Below, piece by piece: positions 16,391 through 24,549 of a stretch of 48,681 bases of DNA. The DNA comes from Opitutia bacterium UBA7441. Its GTDB lineage: Bacteria > Verrucomicrobiota > Verrucomicrobiia > Opitutales > Coraliomargaritaceae. Position numbers and translations under genes: made by a program. Below the pieces are notes generated by a model. The model was not told the origin of the DNA and ran no database searches. It saw nothing but the letters and a program-made list of their open reading frames with translations. The DNA lies in assembly GCA_002480015.1 (NCBI GenBank), contig DLQD01000044.1:1-48681 (forward strand), in the 5' to 3' direction. The stretch's first letter is position 1, and every line of letters starts with the position of its first letter.

Positions 16391-17692
16391 TTAATTCGTT
16401 AGAGTATTCGGAGCTGGAGCACGAGCTGGCAGATCGACCCCGGTGGCTGCGCTCCATTGTATATGCGCATTGGCCAACTCACTCAGGACCTGAATGTGCG
16501 TGGATTGTATTTTAAGGCGCTGGGCCTGCGTTTGAAAAAGTTCGGCCAAACTAATCTGACCCTTGGCATAGCCGTCGCGCATCGCCTCCAGATTTTGATC
16601 GATCAGAGACATCACCTCCGACTCGTATTCGAGCGCCTGTTGTCGGAGTGAATCGACCAACTCGCGTCGCATCGACGCCTCTATCTGCAAACTGGAAACC
16701 GTCGCTTGCAAGTGCCAGTGCATCTCGTTGCGAGCGGCCCGCTGCTCGGCGACATTGCCTGCATTGCGGTCATGCAGAGGCAGGGGCACGGAGAGCCCAA
16801 GGCCGAGGAAGCGGTCACGCCCGAGCCCGTTCGGCGCATCGACACCACGCTCTTCTTCGTAAAAAACCTCGACCGCCACATCCGCCCAACGCGCAGCAAG
16901 CGCGCGGGCGATGCGACCTTCGGCTAATTGCACAAGTAGCTGTCTGAGCCGGTAAGCAGGGTGCGCATGAAGCCATGCCTCATCGAGATCCGGTAGAGGC
17001 GGATTCTCAGGAAGCGGTGAAAACGCATAATCGAGGTCAAATTCGAAATCGGGCGCGACCCCCATCAGCTCGCGAATCGCCGCCTTTTGCACAGTCAGTT
17101 GATGCCGCAGCTGCGTGGTCTCTTGTTTGACGGAATAAAGAGCAATCCGCAGCTGATCCGCCTCCACCTGAGACGCCTCGCCTGTCTCAACCCGCGACTC
17201 GATGAAGTCGAGAAACTCTTGGTTGAGCGACTTCAATTGATCGCGCAGCTCCAACTCGGCTTCGGTCGAAGCAAGGGCCACGACCGCAAGCCGCACCTTT
17301 TGCGTCAGCAGGCGCATCTCATTATTGATCTCCGCCTGGGCGACTTCGACTTCCTTTCTTGCAACCGCTTTTTCGAGCTGTAGACGCTGCGTCACAGGAA
17401 AGCGCTGCGAAAAGGCCAGACCAAAGCTTTGTTCGCCTTCGTCGTTAAAAGCCTGATCGCCGGAATAAGAGACGCCGAGCTCCGGATTGTCCAAAAGTCC
17501 GGCCTGTTGCAAACGTCCCCTGGCCCGTTCAACTACGCTACGCGCGGCCTGAAAGAGCGGGTTATTCTCAATCGCCAACTCAACGGCTTGCTCTGAACTC
17601 AAGGCCAGCGGCGCTTGAGCGCTTAGACTACTCGCCGCGAGAAATACTGCGGCATAGCACGCTAGGTGCCTCTGATAAATTCTTGGATACAT
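16391..17692 (-). CDS. TolC/CzcC-family outer-membrane efflux protein
   Basis: This 433-residue protein has a signal peptide (ACYAAVFLAASSLSAQA) and two copies of the outer-membrane efflux repeat. The first begins LSSEQAVELAIENNPLFQAA with LDNPELGVSYSGDQ, and the second lies around AWLHAHPAYRLRQLLVQLAE with GLGLSVPLPLHDRNAG. Long amphipathic helices account for most of the rest. It should form the trimeric channel of the metal efflux pump. The ATG at 17692 is preferred over 17719 because AGGAAG precedes it at normal spacing and the signal peptide starts there. It is the first of four tightly packed efflux genes. Confidence 0.9.
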   Translation of the reverse strand: MYPRIYQRHLACYAAVFLAASSLSAQAPLALSSEQAVELAIENNPLFQAARSVVERARGRLQQAGLLDNPELGVSYSGDQAFNDEGEQSFGLAFSQRFPVTQRLQLEKAVARKEVEVAQAEINNEMRLLTQKVRLAVVALASTEAELELRDQLKSLNQEFLDFIESRVETGEASQVEADQLRIALYSVKQETTQLRHQLTVQKAAIRELMGVAPDFEFDLDYAFSPLPENPPLPDLDEAWLHAHPAYRLRQLLVQLAEGRIARALAARWADVAVEVFYEEERGVDAPNGLGRDRFLGLGLSVPLPLHDRNAGNVAEQRAARNEMHWHLQATVSSLQIEASMRRELVDSLRQQALEYESEVMSLIDQNLEAMRDGYAKGQISLAELFQTQAQRLKIQSTHIQVLSELANAHIQWSAATGVDLPARAPAPNTLTN

Positions 17693-17756
17693 ACTCTTCC
17701 TGATCGTGATGCGCCCCATAAGTTAGGGTGCCATTATTAAAAGACTGCATCGAACC

Positions 17757-17832
17757 AGCAGCCGTTAACCAAGGATCAGGAATCTCAGACTCGGAGTACG
17801 ATCGTATGTAAATAAGCAGCCGTTAACCAGGG
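17757..17832. repeat. Direct repeat with GTTAAC core upstream of the efflux operon
   Basis: AGCAGCCGTTAACCAAGG (17757-17774) recurs as AGCAGCCGTTAACCAGGG (17815-17832), 17 of 18 bases identical, 58 bases apart. A third GTTAAC in the sequence GGTTAAC is at 18266-18272, before the small Cys-containing gene. The copies could be operator sites for a metal sensor or the trace of a small tandem duplication at the 3' end of that gene. Confidence 0.5.
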
Positions 17833-18264
17833 CGGATGGGGCAATGACTGTGCAGGCCTCCCCTTCGGAACAAGCGCATGCGAAGGCTCGGGGATTCGAG
17901 GTCGGCCGCCCCCAGTATCGAGCAAAGCCCGCAGAGGCAGGCAGCTTACTGCTGAATGGAGACGCACAATTGGCAGGAGCTCAGCCACTAGCTCGATATC
18001 GACGCATGATTCGTCCGTCCCCATACAGAAGCCAGCAACGGGCACAGCCTCTGCATCGCCGGCGCAGGACAGGCCATTCAAGCAAGCAATATCCCCGCCC
18101 GAATTATCATCCATATGCAGCGCGAGGTCTTGATGGATGCACAGCAGTAAGCCTCCGAACGGACCGAAGGCGCTGTTCCAGGCGATCAGGCTAATCAGCC
18201 CCGATATGCATATTTTCGATATCACAACGCTGCCATACAGAGCGCAGGCAAGCAAAATTGTCAA
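17785..18264 (-). CDS. Small secreted Cys-containing protein upstream of the metal efflux operon
   Basis: This frame gives up to 159 residues. After a hydrophobic start (ISGLISLIAWNSAFGPFGG) it reads LLLCIHQDLALHMDD, later DIACLNGLSCAGDAE and GTDESCVDIELVAELLPI. The pattern LC(I/L)H-D-x-x-H, spaced cysteines and ESCxDI recalls short uncharacterised proteins encoded ahead of CusCBA-type operons in verrucomicrobia (recollection, unsearched). Same strand as the pump genes and 92 bases upstream of them. There is no ATG: a TTG at 18264 or a GTG at 18225 are the candidates, and the TTG is also the start of a TTGACA box. The C-terminal part after residue 115 looks unconserved. A metal sensing or delivery role is a guess. 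Confidence 0.55.
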   Translation of the reverse strand: MTILLACALYGSVVISKICISGLISLIAWNSAFGPFGGLLLCIHQDLALHMDDNSGGDIACLNGLSCAGDAEAVPVAGFCMGTDESCVDIELVAELLPIVRLHSAVSCLPLRALLDTGGGRPRIPEPSHALVPKGRPAQSLPHPPWLTAAYLHTIVLRV

Positions 18265-18288
18265 TGGTTAACAAAAGATAGAAAACCC

Positions 18289-19734
18289 TTACTGCTTGTA
18301 TTCCGTAGAGTCGACCAAGACATCGAGCAAAGCGCTGAGCTTCATTTCGGTCTCGCGCATTTCTTTTTCGGGGTCGGAGCCTTCGACAATGCCCGCGCCG
18401 GCATAGAGCCGGGCGATCTGGCCCTCGATTAAAGCCGAGCGGATGCCCACGATCATCTCACCTTCGTTCAAGTGGTTAAACCAACCGACGACGCCCGCGT
18501 AGAGCCCCCGCTCGATTTGCTCCAGCTCGGCAATACTAGGCACCGCGTCCTCACGTGGCGAGCCGCCGACGGCAGGCGTCGGATGCATCTCCGGGAGTAT
18601 GTCGAGCAAGTGCACTGTTTCGCCGACCTCAGCCTCGATCCGGGTGCGCAAGTGTTGGACATTAGCCAGAAGCAGGAGCTGCGGATGCGGCTCCGCCCTT
18701 CCCTCGACACCGACGTGCGCTAGGCGGCGCAGGATCGAATCGCGCACGCAAATGTGCTCGTGGAGATCTTTACGACTCTCAAGGAGCGCACGCGCGTGCT
18801 TGGCGTCCTCCCCCGCGGTTTTGCCGCGCGGCCCGGAGCCGGCAATCGCCTCAGTCAGCAAGCGGCCATTGCGTACCTGCAGCAGGCGCTCTGGCGTCGC
18901 TCCGATGAAACTACGCGCATCGCCCCCCCCGAAAGAAAAGGTGAAACAACCCGAGAAGCGCTCCCGCAAACGGTTGAGCGTATCCAGCGGCTGCCAAGGG
19001 CGGTCAGCCTTCAGCTCGATACCGCGCGCGAGCACAATTTTCTCGTATTTGCCCTGCCCGATTGCATCAAGTGCACGCGTCACAGCCTGCGGATAAACAT
19101 CCGGCGCCAGCTCCCGCCGTGTTTCGACTTTTGGCCGGGGCGAGGCATCACCCTGTTCTGCTTCCGGCAAGTAGTCGAAGGCACCGAATTTGCGATACGC
19201 GCCCCACACCCGCATGACCAGGCTGTCGATGTCGGTATCCGCCTCTATTTTTAAATTAGCCACGGCGCCGTATTTCCCCTTCGAGCGCGACACCTGCCAA
19301 CGGGGCAAAAAGACCGTTGCGGCGGCGAAGGCGGCCCCTTCCGGCACCGAATCATCGAAGGCGAAGGCCGTAAAAAAGTGCGGTCCAGTAAAGGCCTCAT
19401 CCAGATCGCCGACTGCAATCGTGTTATCGAGCACTTCTTCGGCGAAGGCTTTGACCCCGGCGAAGCGATTCGGGCCATCGAAGCGCGCCTGCACCACGGC
19501 TTCCGCCGCAGCCACCGCCTCGTCGTCCGCCGCGCGCTCAATATAGCAATGCAACTCGTCCGACTCGTAGATCGATTGCAGCACCGCCAAGGGCGCGATG
19601 TGCTTCACAGCCAAGGAGATACTGGCGATTTGGAAATGACCTTTTTTCCGCGCGGCATTCCGGCAGCCCTCCAGAAATTCGCGCAACGCGGCCTCATCAC
19701 GCTCGGGTAACATACTGGAAGGGATTATTTGCAT
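18289..19734 (-). CDS. menF: Isochorismate synthase (MenF type)
   Basis: This 481-residue protein converts chorismate to isochorismate, the entry to menaquinone (or siderophore) synthesis. The catalytic C-terminal domain has FIGATPERLLQVRNGRLLTEAIAGS-type signals: GATPERL, TEAIAGSGPRG, SRKDLHEH, MHPTPAVGG, ERGLYAGVVGWF and AGAGIVEGSDPEKEMRETEMK, which hold the Mg2+ and substrate residues. The isochorismate rather than anthranilate or PABA type is judged from the sequence around IERGLYAGVVGWFN and the lack of a glutamine amidotransferase neighbour. The other men genes are not in the window. The ATG at 19734 is preferred to a TTG seven codons earlier. Confidence 0.88.
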   Translation of the reverse strand: MQIIPSSMLPERDEAALREFLEGCRNAARKKGHFQIASISLAVKHIAPLAVLQSIYESDELHCYIERAADDEAVAAAEAVVQARFDGPNRFAGVKAFAEEVLDNTIAVGDLDEAFTGPHFFTAFAFDDSVPEGAAFAAATVFLPRWQVSRSKGKYGAVANLKIEADTDIDSLVMRVWGAYRKFGAFDYLPEAEQGDASPRPKVETRRELAPDVYPQAVTRALDAIGQGKYEKIVLARGIELKADRPWQPLDTLNRLRERFSGCFTFSFGGGDARSFIGATPERLLQVRNGRLLTEAIAGSGPRGKTAGEDAKHARALLESRKDLHEHICVRDSILRRLAHVGVEGRAEPHPQLLLLANVQHLRTRIEAEVGETVHLLDILPEMHPTPAVGGSPREDAVPSIAELEQIERGLYAGVVGWFNHLNEGEMIVGIRSALIEGQIARLYAGAGIVEGSDPEKEMRETEMKLSALLDVLVDSTEYKQ

Positions 19735-19841
19735 CTCAATGAGGGAAAGAATCAAACGCCAAACCGCAACCTACCAAATGAATAAACGAGTGAGTTGCCC
19801 CTCACATAAAATTAGACCCGCTCTCGTAGGGACAAAGTCGC

Positions 19842-20219
19842 CTACCGCCAAGATACCAAGTCCAACCCATCCACCCGCTTGAAGTGCTTCGCATTATCGC
19901 TGAGCAGAGGCATCTCAAGGCTCAAGGCATGACCGGCGATCTGGGAGTCAAAGTCTCCGATTGGCTTGCCGATAAACCACAAATCAGCGATCACTCGTGC
20001 CGTCCGCTCCGCCGCCTGACTATCGAACTCGAAGATGCGCACACTCTCCAAAAAAGACTCTACCCGCCTGCGTTCTTTCTTCCCACCGCCATGAAAAACG
20101 CCAAGCCATAGCTCCATTTCAACGACCGATGAGAGCCCCACTGTTTCCCTGAGAATCACCGCTTTGGGCGACTCCCCCCGAAGCAATAAAATGACGGCCG
20201 AGGTATCCAGAAGTATCAT
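19842..20219 (-). CDS. vapC: VapC-type PIN-domain toxin (locus 1)
   Basis: This 125-residue PIN-domain endoribonuclease starts MILLDTSAVILLLRGE with the first acidic residue at Asp5. It has VVEMELWLG (second acid), IGDFDSQIAGHAL (third) and MPLLSDNAKHFKRVDGL (fourth), so the four-acid Mg2+ site is complete. VapC toxins cut tRNA or rRNA and are held by their VapB partner. Its ATG overlaps the antitoxin stop codon (ATGA), the standard translational coupling of these pairs. Confidence 0.9.
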   Translation of the reverse strand: MILLDTSAVILLLRGESPKAVILRETVGLSSVVEMELWLGVFHGGGKKERRRVESFLESVRIFEFDSQAAERTARVIADLWFIGKPIGDFDSQIAGHALSLEMPLLSDNAKHFKRVDGLDLVSWR

Positions 20220-20443
20220 AAGCCGATACTTTTCGGAGGGGTCGTGGTTTGCTTTTTACGCTCGATGCATATCGGATCCTTGCGATACGCCTCTGCCAAT
20301 TCGCCCAAAGTCGGGCGGATTGGCGAAATCATAACGGAATCGCCCTTCCGACGCAGCTCCACTTGATCCGCCCCCTTGAGCCACTCGGTCGGGATGCGAA
20401 CCGCCCGGCTGCGACCATTCGCAAACACTTTTGCTGTTTTCAT
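20216..20443 (-). CDS. vapB: VapB antitoxin, AbrB/MazE-like (locus 1)
   Basis: This 75-residue protein starts MKTAKVFANGRSRAVRIP, the swapped-hairpin AbrB DNA-binding motif, and continues EWLKGADQVELRRKGDSVMI. The C-terminal tail DPICIERKKQTTT should wrap the toxin. It represses its own promoter in known systems; a 16-base perfect palindrome sits 5 bases before its start codon. The ATG at 20443 is fixed by the conserved MKTAKVF start. A longer open frame to 20533 has no family support. Confidence 0.9.
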   Translation of the reverse strand: MKTAKVFANGRSRAVRIPTEWLKGADQVELRRKGDSVMISPIRPTLGELAEAYRKDPICIERKKQTTTPPKSIGL

Positions 20444-20478
20444 TATGACATATGACGTCATATGCCAATTAATGTCAA
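20443..20478 (-). promoter_or_regulatory. vapBC-1 promoter and palindromic operator, probably leaderless
   Basis: On the minus strand TTGACA (20478-20473) is followed after 17 bases by TCATAT (20455-20450), a weak -10, with only 6 bases left before the vapB ATG. The perfect palindrome CATATGACGTCATATG (20449-20464) covers the -10 and spacer, where binding of VapBC would block RNA polymerase. Confidence 0.6.
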
Positions 20479-20588
20479 TCCAATATCGCCCGCATTCCCA
20501 CTCGACAACATCCCGAACCATCTCCCGCGACACAGCAATCAGTCCGGAGGGACGACCTCTCTCGACTACTCCGACTCCGCCCCACTCC

Positions 20589-20615
20589 TAATCCTAATGC
20601 AAAAGTGTAGGATTA
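20589..20615. repeat. Hairpin with AGGATTAAGA tail, second copy
   Basis: TAATCCTA (20589-20596) pairs with TAGGATTA (20608-20615) around an 11-base loop in the gap before the UvrD-type helicase. The sequences CCTAATGC and AGGATTAAGA are shared with the hairpin at 271-300, suggesting a dispersed short element. The rest of the gap 20479-20716 shows nothing I recognise beyond a possible helicase promoter. Confidence 0.4.
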
Positions 20616-20716
20616 AGAATTTGCCCCCAACCCGTGACTGCCTTCTATCTCATTTCACCATACAACCAACAACTCGGAACTCCCCACTTTCCACTGCACA
20701 CTTTCCACTTCACCAA

Positions 20717-22693
20717 ATGCACTCCGCCTTCCCACCCATCGATTTCAAAGCCGAACTCAACGACGAGCAATACGCCGCCGTGACAGCACCGCCCGGCCCT
20801 TCGCTGGTGCTGGCCGGCGCGGGCTCGGGTAAGACGCGCACCCTCACCTACCGCGTGGCCTACTTGCTGCACCAGGGCGTGCAGCCCTACGAGATCCTCC
20901 TGCTCACTTTCACCAACAAGGCCTCGCGCGAGATGCTGGAGCGCGTCGAGGATCTCACAGGGATTGCCCGCCGCCACCTTTGGGGCGGCACCTTCCACAG
21001 CATCGCCCAACGCATCCTCCGCGTGCACGGCGAGCTGGTCGGCCTCAAGCGCCACTATACCATTCTCGATGAGGGCGAGGCCGAGACGATCCTGAAAAAC
21101 GTCATTCAGGACATCGACCCAAAATTCATTAAATCGAAAAACTATCCAAAACCGAAAGTCGTGGCCAATTTGATCAGCTACGCGCGCAACACCTGCCGCC
21201 CTCCCCGCGAGGAAGCCGATGACCGCTACCCCTTCCTCGACGGCATGGCCGACAAAATCGACCAGTTCTATAAGGGTTACCAAAGGGCGAAGCTGGAGCA
21301 ACAGGTGGTGGACTACGACGACCTGCTGGAATACTTCCTCCGCCTCCTGCGCGAACAGCCCGAGATCCGCCAACAATATGAGGACCGATTCAAGCATATC
21401 CTAGTCGACGAGTTTCAAGACACGAACCGCCTGCAGTCCGACATCGTCGACCAGCTGGCCGGACACCACCAGGTGATGGCGGTGGGCGACGACGCGCAGT
21501 GCATCTATACCTGGCGCGGTGCCGACTTTGACAATATCATGCGCTTCGAAGAGCGTCACCCCGGCGCGGAGATTCACAAGATCGAGACGAACTACCGCAG
21601 CTCGCCCGAGATCCTCAACTTCGCCAATGCCGTGCTCAGCGCGCAACCCGCCGGGCTCGGATTCTCGAAGGAATTGCGCGCGATCAAGCCCTCCCGCGAG
21701 CGCCCCTACTTCGTCCCGGTCATGGATACGCGGGGACAGGCCCGCTTCATTATCGAGCGGATCGAGGGCCTCGTGGACGAAGGCCGCGACCTGTCGGATA
21801 TCGCCATCCTCTACCGCGCCCACTATCAAGCGATGGATCTTCAAATGGAGCTGACCCGCCTGAACATTGATTACCAGATTACCAGCGGCGTGCGCTTCTT
21901 CGAGCAGGCCCACATCAAGGACTTCACCGCGCAGCTGCGCTTCGCCTCCAACCCGGCCGACGTCTCCGCCTTTGTCCGCTTCACCACCCTGCTGCCCAAA
22001 GTCGGCCCGAAGACCGCCGAAAGGATCCACGCATTCACGCGCGCACGCGCGGAGAAACTGGAAAAGAATTTTTGCGATGTCCTGACCTCCGAAGAGGTGC
22101 TCAAGAAAGTACCCAACGACGCCATAGAGGAGTGGCCCTCACTCGCTGAGACGCTCCGCGAACTCGCCGCCGCGCTCACAGAAAAATCGCCTGAGGAGCT
22201 CGTTCAACTCGCACTCGACGGTTGGTATAGCAGTTACATCCGCGAGATCTACCCCAACTGGACGGACCGCGCCGACGACCTGCAAAGCCTCGTCAGCTTC
22301 GCCTCGCGCTACGAGACGATGGAGGAGTTGCTCGCGCAACTCGTGCTCCTCGCCTCCGAGAGTAATGAGCGCAGCCCCGAAGAGCAACAAAACTGCCTCC
22401 GCCTCACCACCATCCACCAAGCCAAAGGCCTGGAGTTTCCGGTCGTCTTCGTCATCGGCCTGGCCGACGGCACCTTCCCACTCAAGCGCACGATCGACGA
22501 TGGGAACCTCGAAGAAGAGCGCCGCCTCTTCTATGTCGCCGTGACCCGCGCTGAGGAAGAGCTCTACCTTAGCTACCCCATGCTCAACCAACAAGGCAAC
22601 CAGGTCATGCGACTCAACCCCAGCCGCTTCATCCAGGAAGTCGACCCCAGCCGCTACGAGACTCTGCGGGTCGCGCCAGCGCGGAGGTATTAG
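20717..22693 (+). CDS. UvrD/PcrA-type superfamily 1 DNA helicase
   Basis: This 658-residue 3'-5' helicase has the Q motif LNDEQYAAV, motif I GAGSGKT (Lys39), motif Ia LLTFTNKASREM, motif II LVDEFQDTN, motif III VGDDAQCIYTWRGAD, motif IV IETNYRSSPEI, motif V TTIHQAKGLEFPVVF and motif VI RRLFYVAVTRAEEELYL. It ends soon after motif VI, without the long C-terminal tail that E. coli UvrD uses to bind partners, so PcrA/Rep/UvrD assignment is left open. The likely role is nucleotide excision repair or clearing of stalled forks. The ATG at 20717 is chosen because the Q motif begins 14 residues later. Confidence 0.93.
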   Translation: MHSAFPPIDFKAELNDEQYAAVTAPPGPSLVLAGAGSGKTRTLTYRVAYLLHQGVQPYEILLLTFTNKASREMLERVEDLTGIARRHLWGGTFHSIAQRILRVHGELVGLKRHYTILDEGEAETILKNVIQDIDPKFIKSKNYPKPKVVANLISYARNTCRPPREEADDRYPFLDGMADKIDQFYKGYQRAKLEQQVVDYDDLLEYFLRLLREQPEIRQQYEDRFKHILVDEFQDTNRLQSDIVDQLAGHHQVMAVGDDAQCIYTWRGADFDNIMRFEERHPGAEIHKIETNYRSSPEILNFANAVLSAQPAGLGFSKELRAIKPSRERPYFVPVMDTRGQARFIIERIEGLVDEGRDLSDIAILYRAHYQAMDLQMELTRLNIDYQITSGVRFFEQAHIKDFTAQLRFASNPADVSAFVRFTTLLPKVGPKTAERIHAFTRARAEKLEKNFCDVLTSEEVLKKVPNDAIEEWPSLAETLRELAAALTEKSPEELVQLALDGWYSSYIREIYPNWTDRADDLQSLVSFASRYETMEELLAQLVLLASESNERSPEEQQNCLRLTTIHQAKGLEFPVVFVIGLADGTFPLKRTIDDGNLEEERRLFYVAVTRAEEELYLSYPMLNQQGNQVMRLNPSRFIQEVDPSRYETLRVAPARRY

Positions 22694-22717
22694 TAAACGC
22701 GTCCACGTAGCACCGCG

Positions 22718-23710
22718 CTACCTCACAGCGTCCACTTCCGCGATCCACTTTGCGCGGGTGGCCTCATCGACCAAGGCGACTTCAAATCCGTTTTTGGCGA
22801 TCTGTTTGAGCTCTTCGTTCGTGAAATTCAGCCCAGCGCTGAGGGCGGCGTATTCGTCCTCAACGGTGTTGCCGAAGGAAAAGGGGTCGTCGGTGCTGAC
22901 GGTGCAGCGGAGGCCGCGGTCGAACAATTGGCGGATTGGGTGATCCTCCAAGCGGTCAACGACGTCGAGCTTTACATTGCTGATCGGACAGATGTCGAAA
23001 GTCGCACCGCTTTCGATAGCGAGTTCCACCACCGACGTATCTTCGATCGCGCGGATGCCGTGCTGGATGCGGCGGGTGCCCAGCACTTCGATGGCTTCAC
23101 GGACATGGGCGGCGGGCCCAAACTCGCCAGCGTGTGCTTTGGTCACGAGACCGGCGTCGCGAGCCTTCGCCCAGAGTTTCGGCGTCCACTCTTCCAGCGG
23201 AAGATATTCCACACCATGCAAATCGATCCCGGCCAAGCCGTCCCAGTTCACGCAATCTTCAAGAACAGGAGCGAGCGTTTCGTTATAGCTGTTGCGTGCC
23301 ATGCCCATGAAGACACGGACTTCCAGCTCAGCAGGCGCGGCCGAGCGGATCGCATCGAGAATCTCGGGGCCTGGGATGCCTAGAAACTCGATCATTCCGG
23401 CATGGAAGGACGTCTCCACATAGCGCACGTTCTGCGCAAGGTGCCCAGCGAAGATGACCTGCGCGGCTTCATGATAACGCTCAGGCGTCGTGAACCATTG
23501 CACGGCATGGTCGATGAGATGCGCCTCGAAATCTTCGAAGCATTTCCATTTGAAGTCATGCGCCCAACAATCCTGCGGCTGGTTGAACTTTTCAGGATCG
23601 AGCTTTTGCAGCAGCTGATACGGTAGCGCCCCCTCAATGTGCAAGTGCGTTTCGGTTTTAGGGAGTCGATGGATGAAGTCAGCCGTGGTCAGATCAATGG
23701 ACGCGTGCAT
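22718..23710 (-). CDS. add: Adenosine deaminase family protein
   Basis: This 330-residue amidohydrolase deaminates adenosine (or adenine) in purine salvage. It has THLHIEGAL with zinc ligands His22 and His24, KAHAGE with zinc ligand His193 and catalytic Glu196, RRIQHGIRA, and STDDP with Asp274-Asp275. These are all the catalytic residues of the family. The split between adenosine and adenine deaminase is not certain; CWAHDFKWKCFEDFEAH in the substrate lid differs from E. coli Add. It converges on the UvrD-type helicase with a 24-base gap. Confidence 0.88.
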   Translation of the reverse strand: MHASIDLTTADFIHRLPKTETHLHIEGALPYQLLQKLDPEKFNQPQDCWAHDFKWKCFEDFEAHLIDHAVQWFTTPERYHEAAQVIFAGHLAQNVRYVETSFHAGMIEFLGIPGPEILDAIRSAAPAELEVRVFMGMARNSYNETLAPVLEDCVNWDGLAGIDLHGVEYLPLEEWTPKLWAKARDAGLVTKAHAGEFGPAAHVREAIEVLGTRRIQHGIRAIEDTSVVELAIESGATFDICPISNVKLDVVDRLEDHPIRQLFDRGLRCTVSTDDPFSFGNTVEDEYAALSAGLNFTNEELKQIAKNGFEVALVDEATRAKWIAEVDAVR

Positions 23711-23845
23711 GCGCGCATATAAATGCCAGAGAGGCAGACGAGGCGAGTCTGAAAAACCTGGAGAGCAGCGCTCCGTTGGCGCCGCGCGTGGACCCGCATG
23801 GCAGCAAGGGAACCGTGCCCTCCATTAGCGTCCGCCCAACTCTCA

Positions 23846-23882
23846 ATAAAAAAGCCCGCTCTTGATGGAGAACGGGCTTTTG
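23846..23882 (-). terminator. Terminator at the end of the ribosomal protein superoperon
   Basis: AAAGCCCG (23851-23858) pairs with CGGGCTTT (23873-23880), with an inner CTC/GAG pairing. On the minus strand the stem is followed by a run of T. It lies 20 bases after the rplQ stop. The upstream gap 23711-23845 holds the adenosine deaminase leader and nothing else recognisable. Confidence 0.88.
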
Positions 23883-23902
23883 AAAAAATGGAAAAGAGCG
23901 TC

Positions 23903-24517
23903 TTACGCGTCTTTCTTTTCTTCCGCTGCTTCCGGCACTTCGGCTTCCGCTTGGGCGGCTACTTCGGCTTGGGCGGCAGGCTCAGTGGCCGCAGCAACAT
24001 CCTTCACTTCTTCAGCTTCAGGAGCTTGCTCGGCGGATTCAGCAGGCGCTTCTTCGTCTTCAGCCTTGTCCGCTACTTTTTGAGCAGACTTCTTTTTGGC
24101 AGCTTTTTTGGCAGGCTTCTTGTCGTAACCTTCGTCATTACCGTCGATCAATTCGATCAACCCCATTTCGGCGGCGTCGCCGATACGTTGGCCCAGTTTG
24201 TAGATACGTGTGTAACCGCCGTTGCGCTCGGTGAACTCAGTGACACGTTCGTCAAAAAGCTTGGCCACGGCTGCCTTGTCGCGGACGCGGGCGATGGCGA
24301 GACGACGGTAGTGGAGCTTACGTGCAGCGTCGTTAGCTTTCTCAGCCTTCTTCGCTAAGGTGATCACCTTCTCGATGAAGGGGCGGAGGGCGCGAGCCTT
24401 TGGAAGGGTCGTTTCGATACGGCCGTGCGTGATGAGGGCGACCGCGAGGTTGCCCATCATAGCGGAGCGGTGTGGACCGGAAACGCCAAGTTTATGTTTT
24501 CTTTTGCTGTGACGCAT
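23903..24517 (-). CDS. rplQ: 50S ribosomal protein L17 with long acidic C-terminal extension
   Basis: The first 125 or so of 204 residues are L17 (MRHSKRKHKLGVSGPHRSAM, then LITHGRIETTLPKARALRPF and the ending GDAAEMGLIELI). L17 lies near the peptide exit tunnel. About 75 more residues follow: a Lys-rich stretch (KKPAKKAAKKKSAQK) and then an Ala/Glu-rich tail (EEAPAESAEQAPEAEE). Such tails are known in some phyla, but this one is long. Last gene of the superoperon, 32 bases after rpoA. Confidence 0.95.
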   Translation of the reverse strand: MRHSKRKHKLGVSGPHRSAMMGNLAVALITHGRIETTLPKARALRPFIEKVITLAKKAEKANDAARKLHYRRLAIARVRDKAAVAKLFDERVTEFTERNGGYTRIYKLGQRIGDAAEMGLIELIDGNDEGYDKKPAKKAAKKKSAQKVADKAEDEEAPAESAEQAPEAEEVKDVAAATEPAAQAEVAAQAEAEVPEAAEEKKDA

Positions 24518-24549
24518 TATCTAAATATTCTTAAATTTAAAGGGAATGA

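Noticed and set aside
23711..23845. Possible tRNA or small RNA in the gap before the superoperon end
   Set aside because: No cloverleaf or T-loop GTTCGA pattern was seen; only the terminator is supported.
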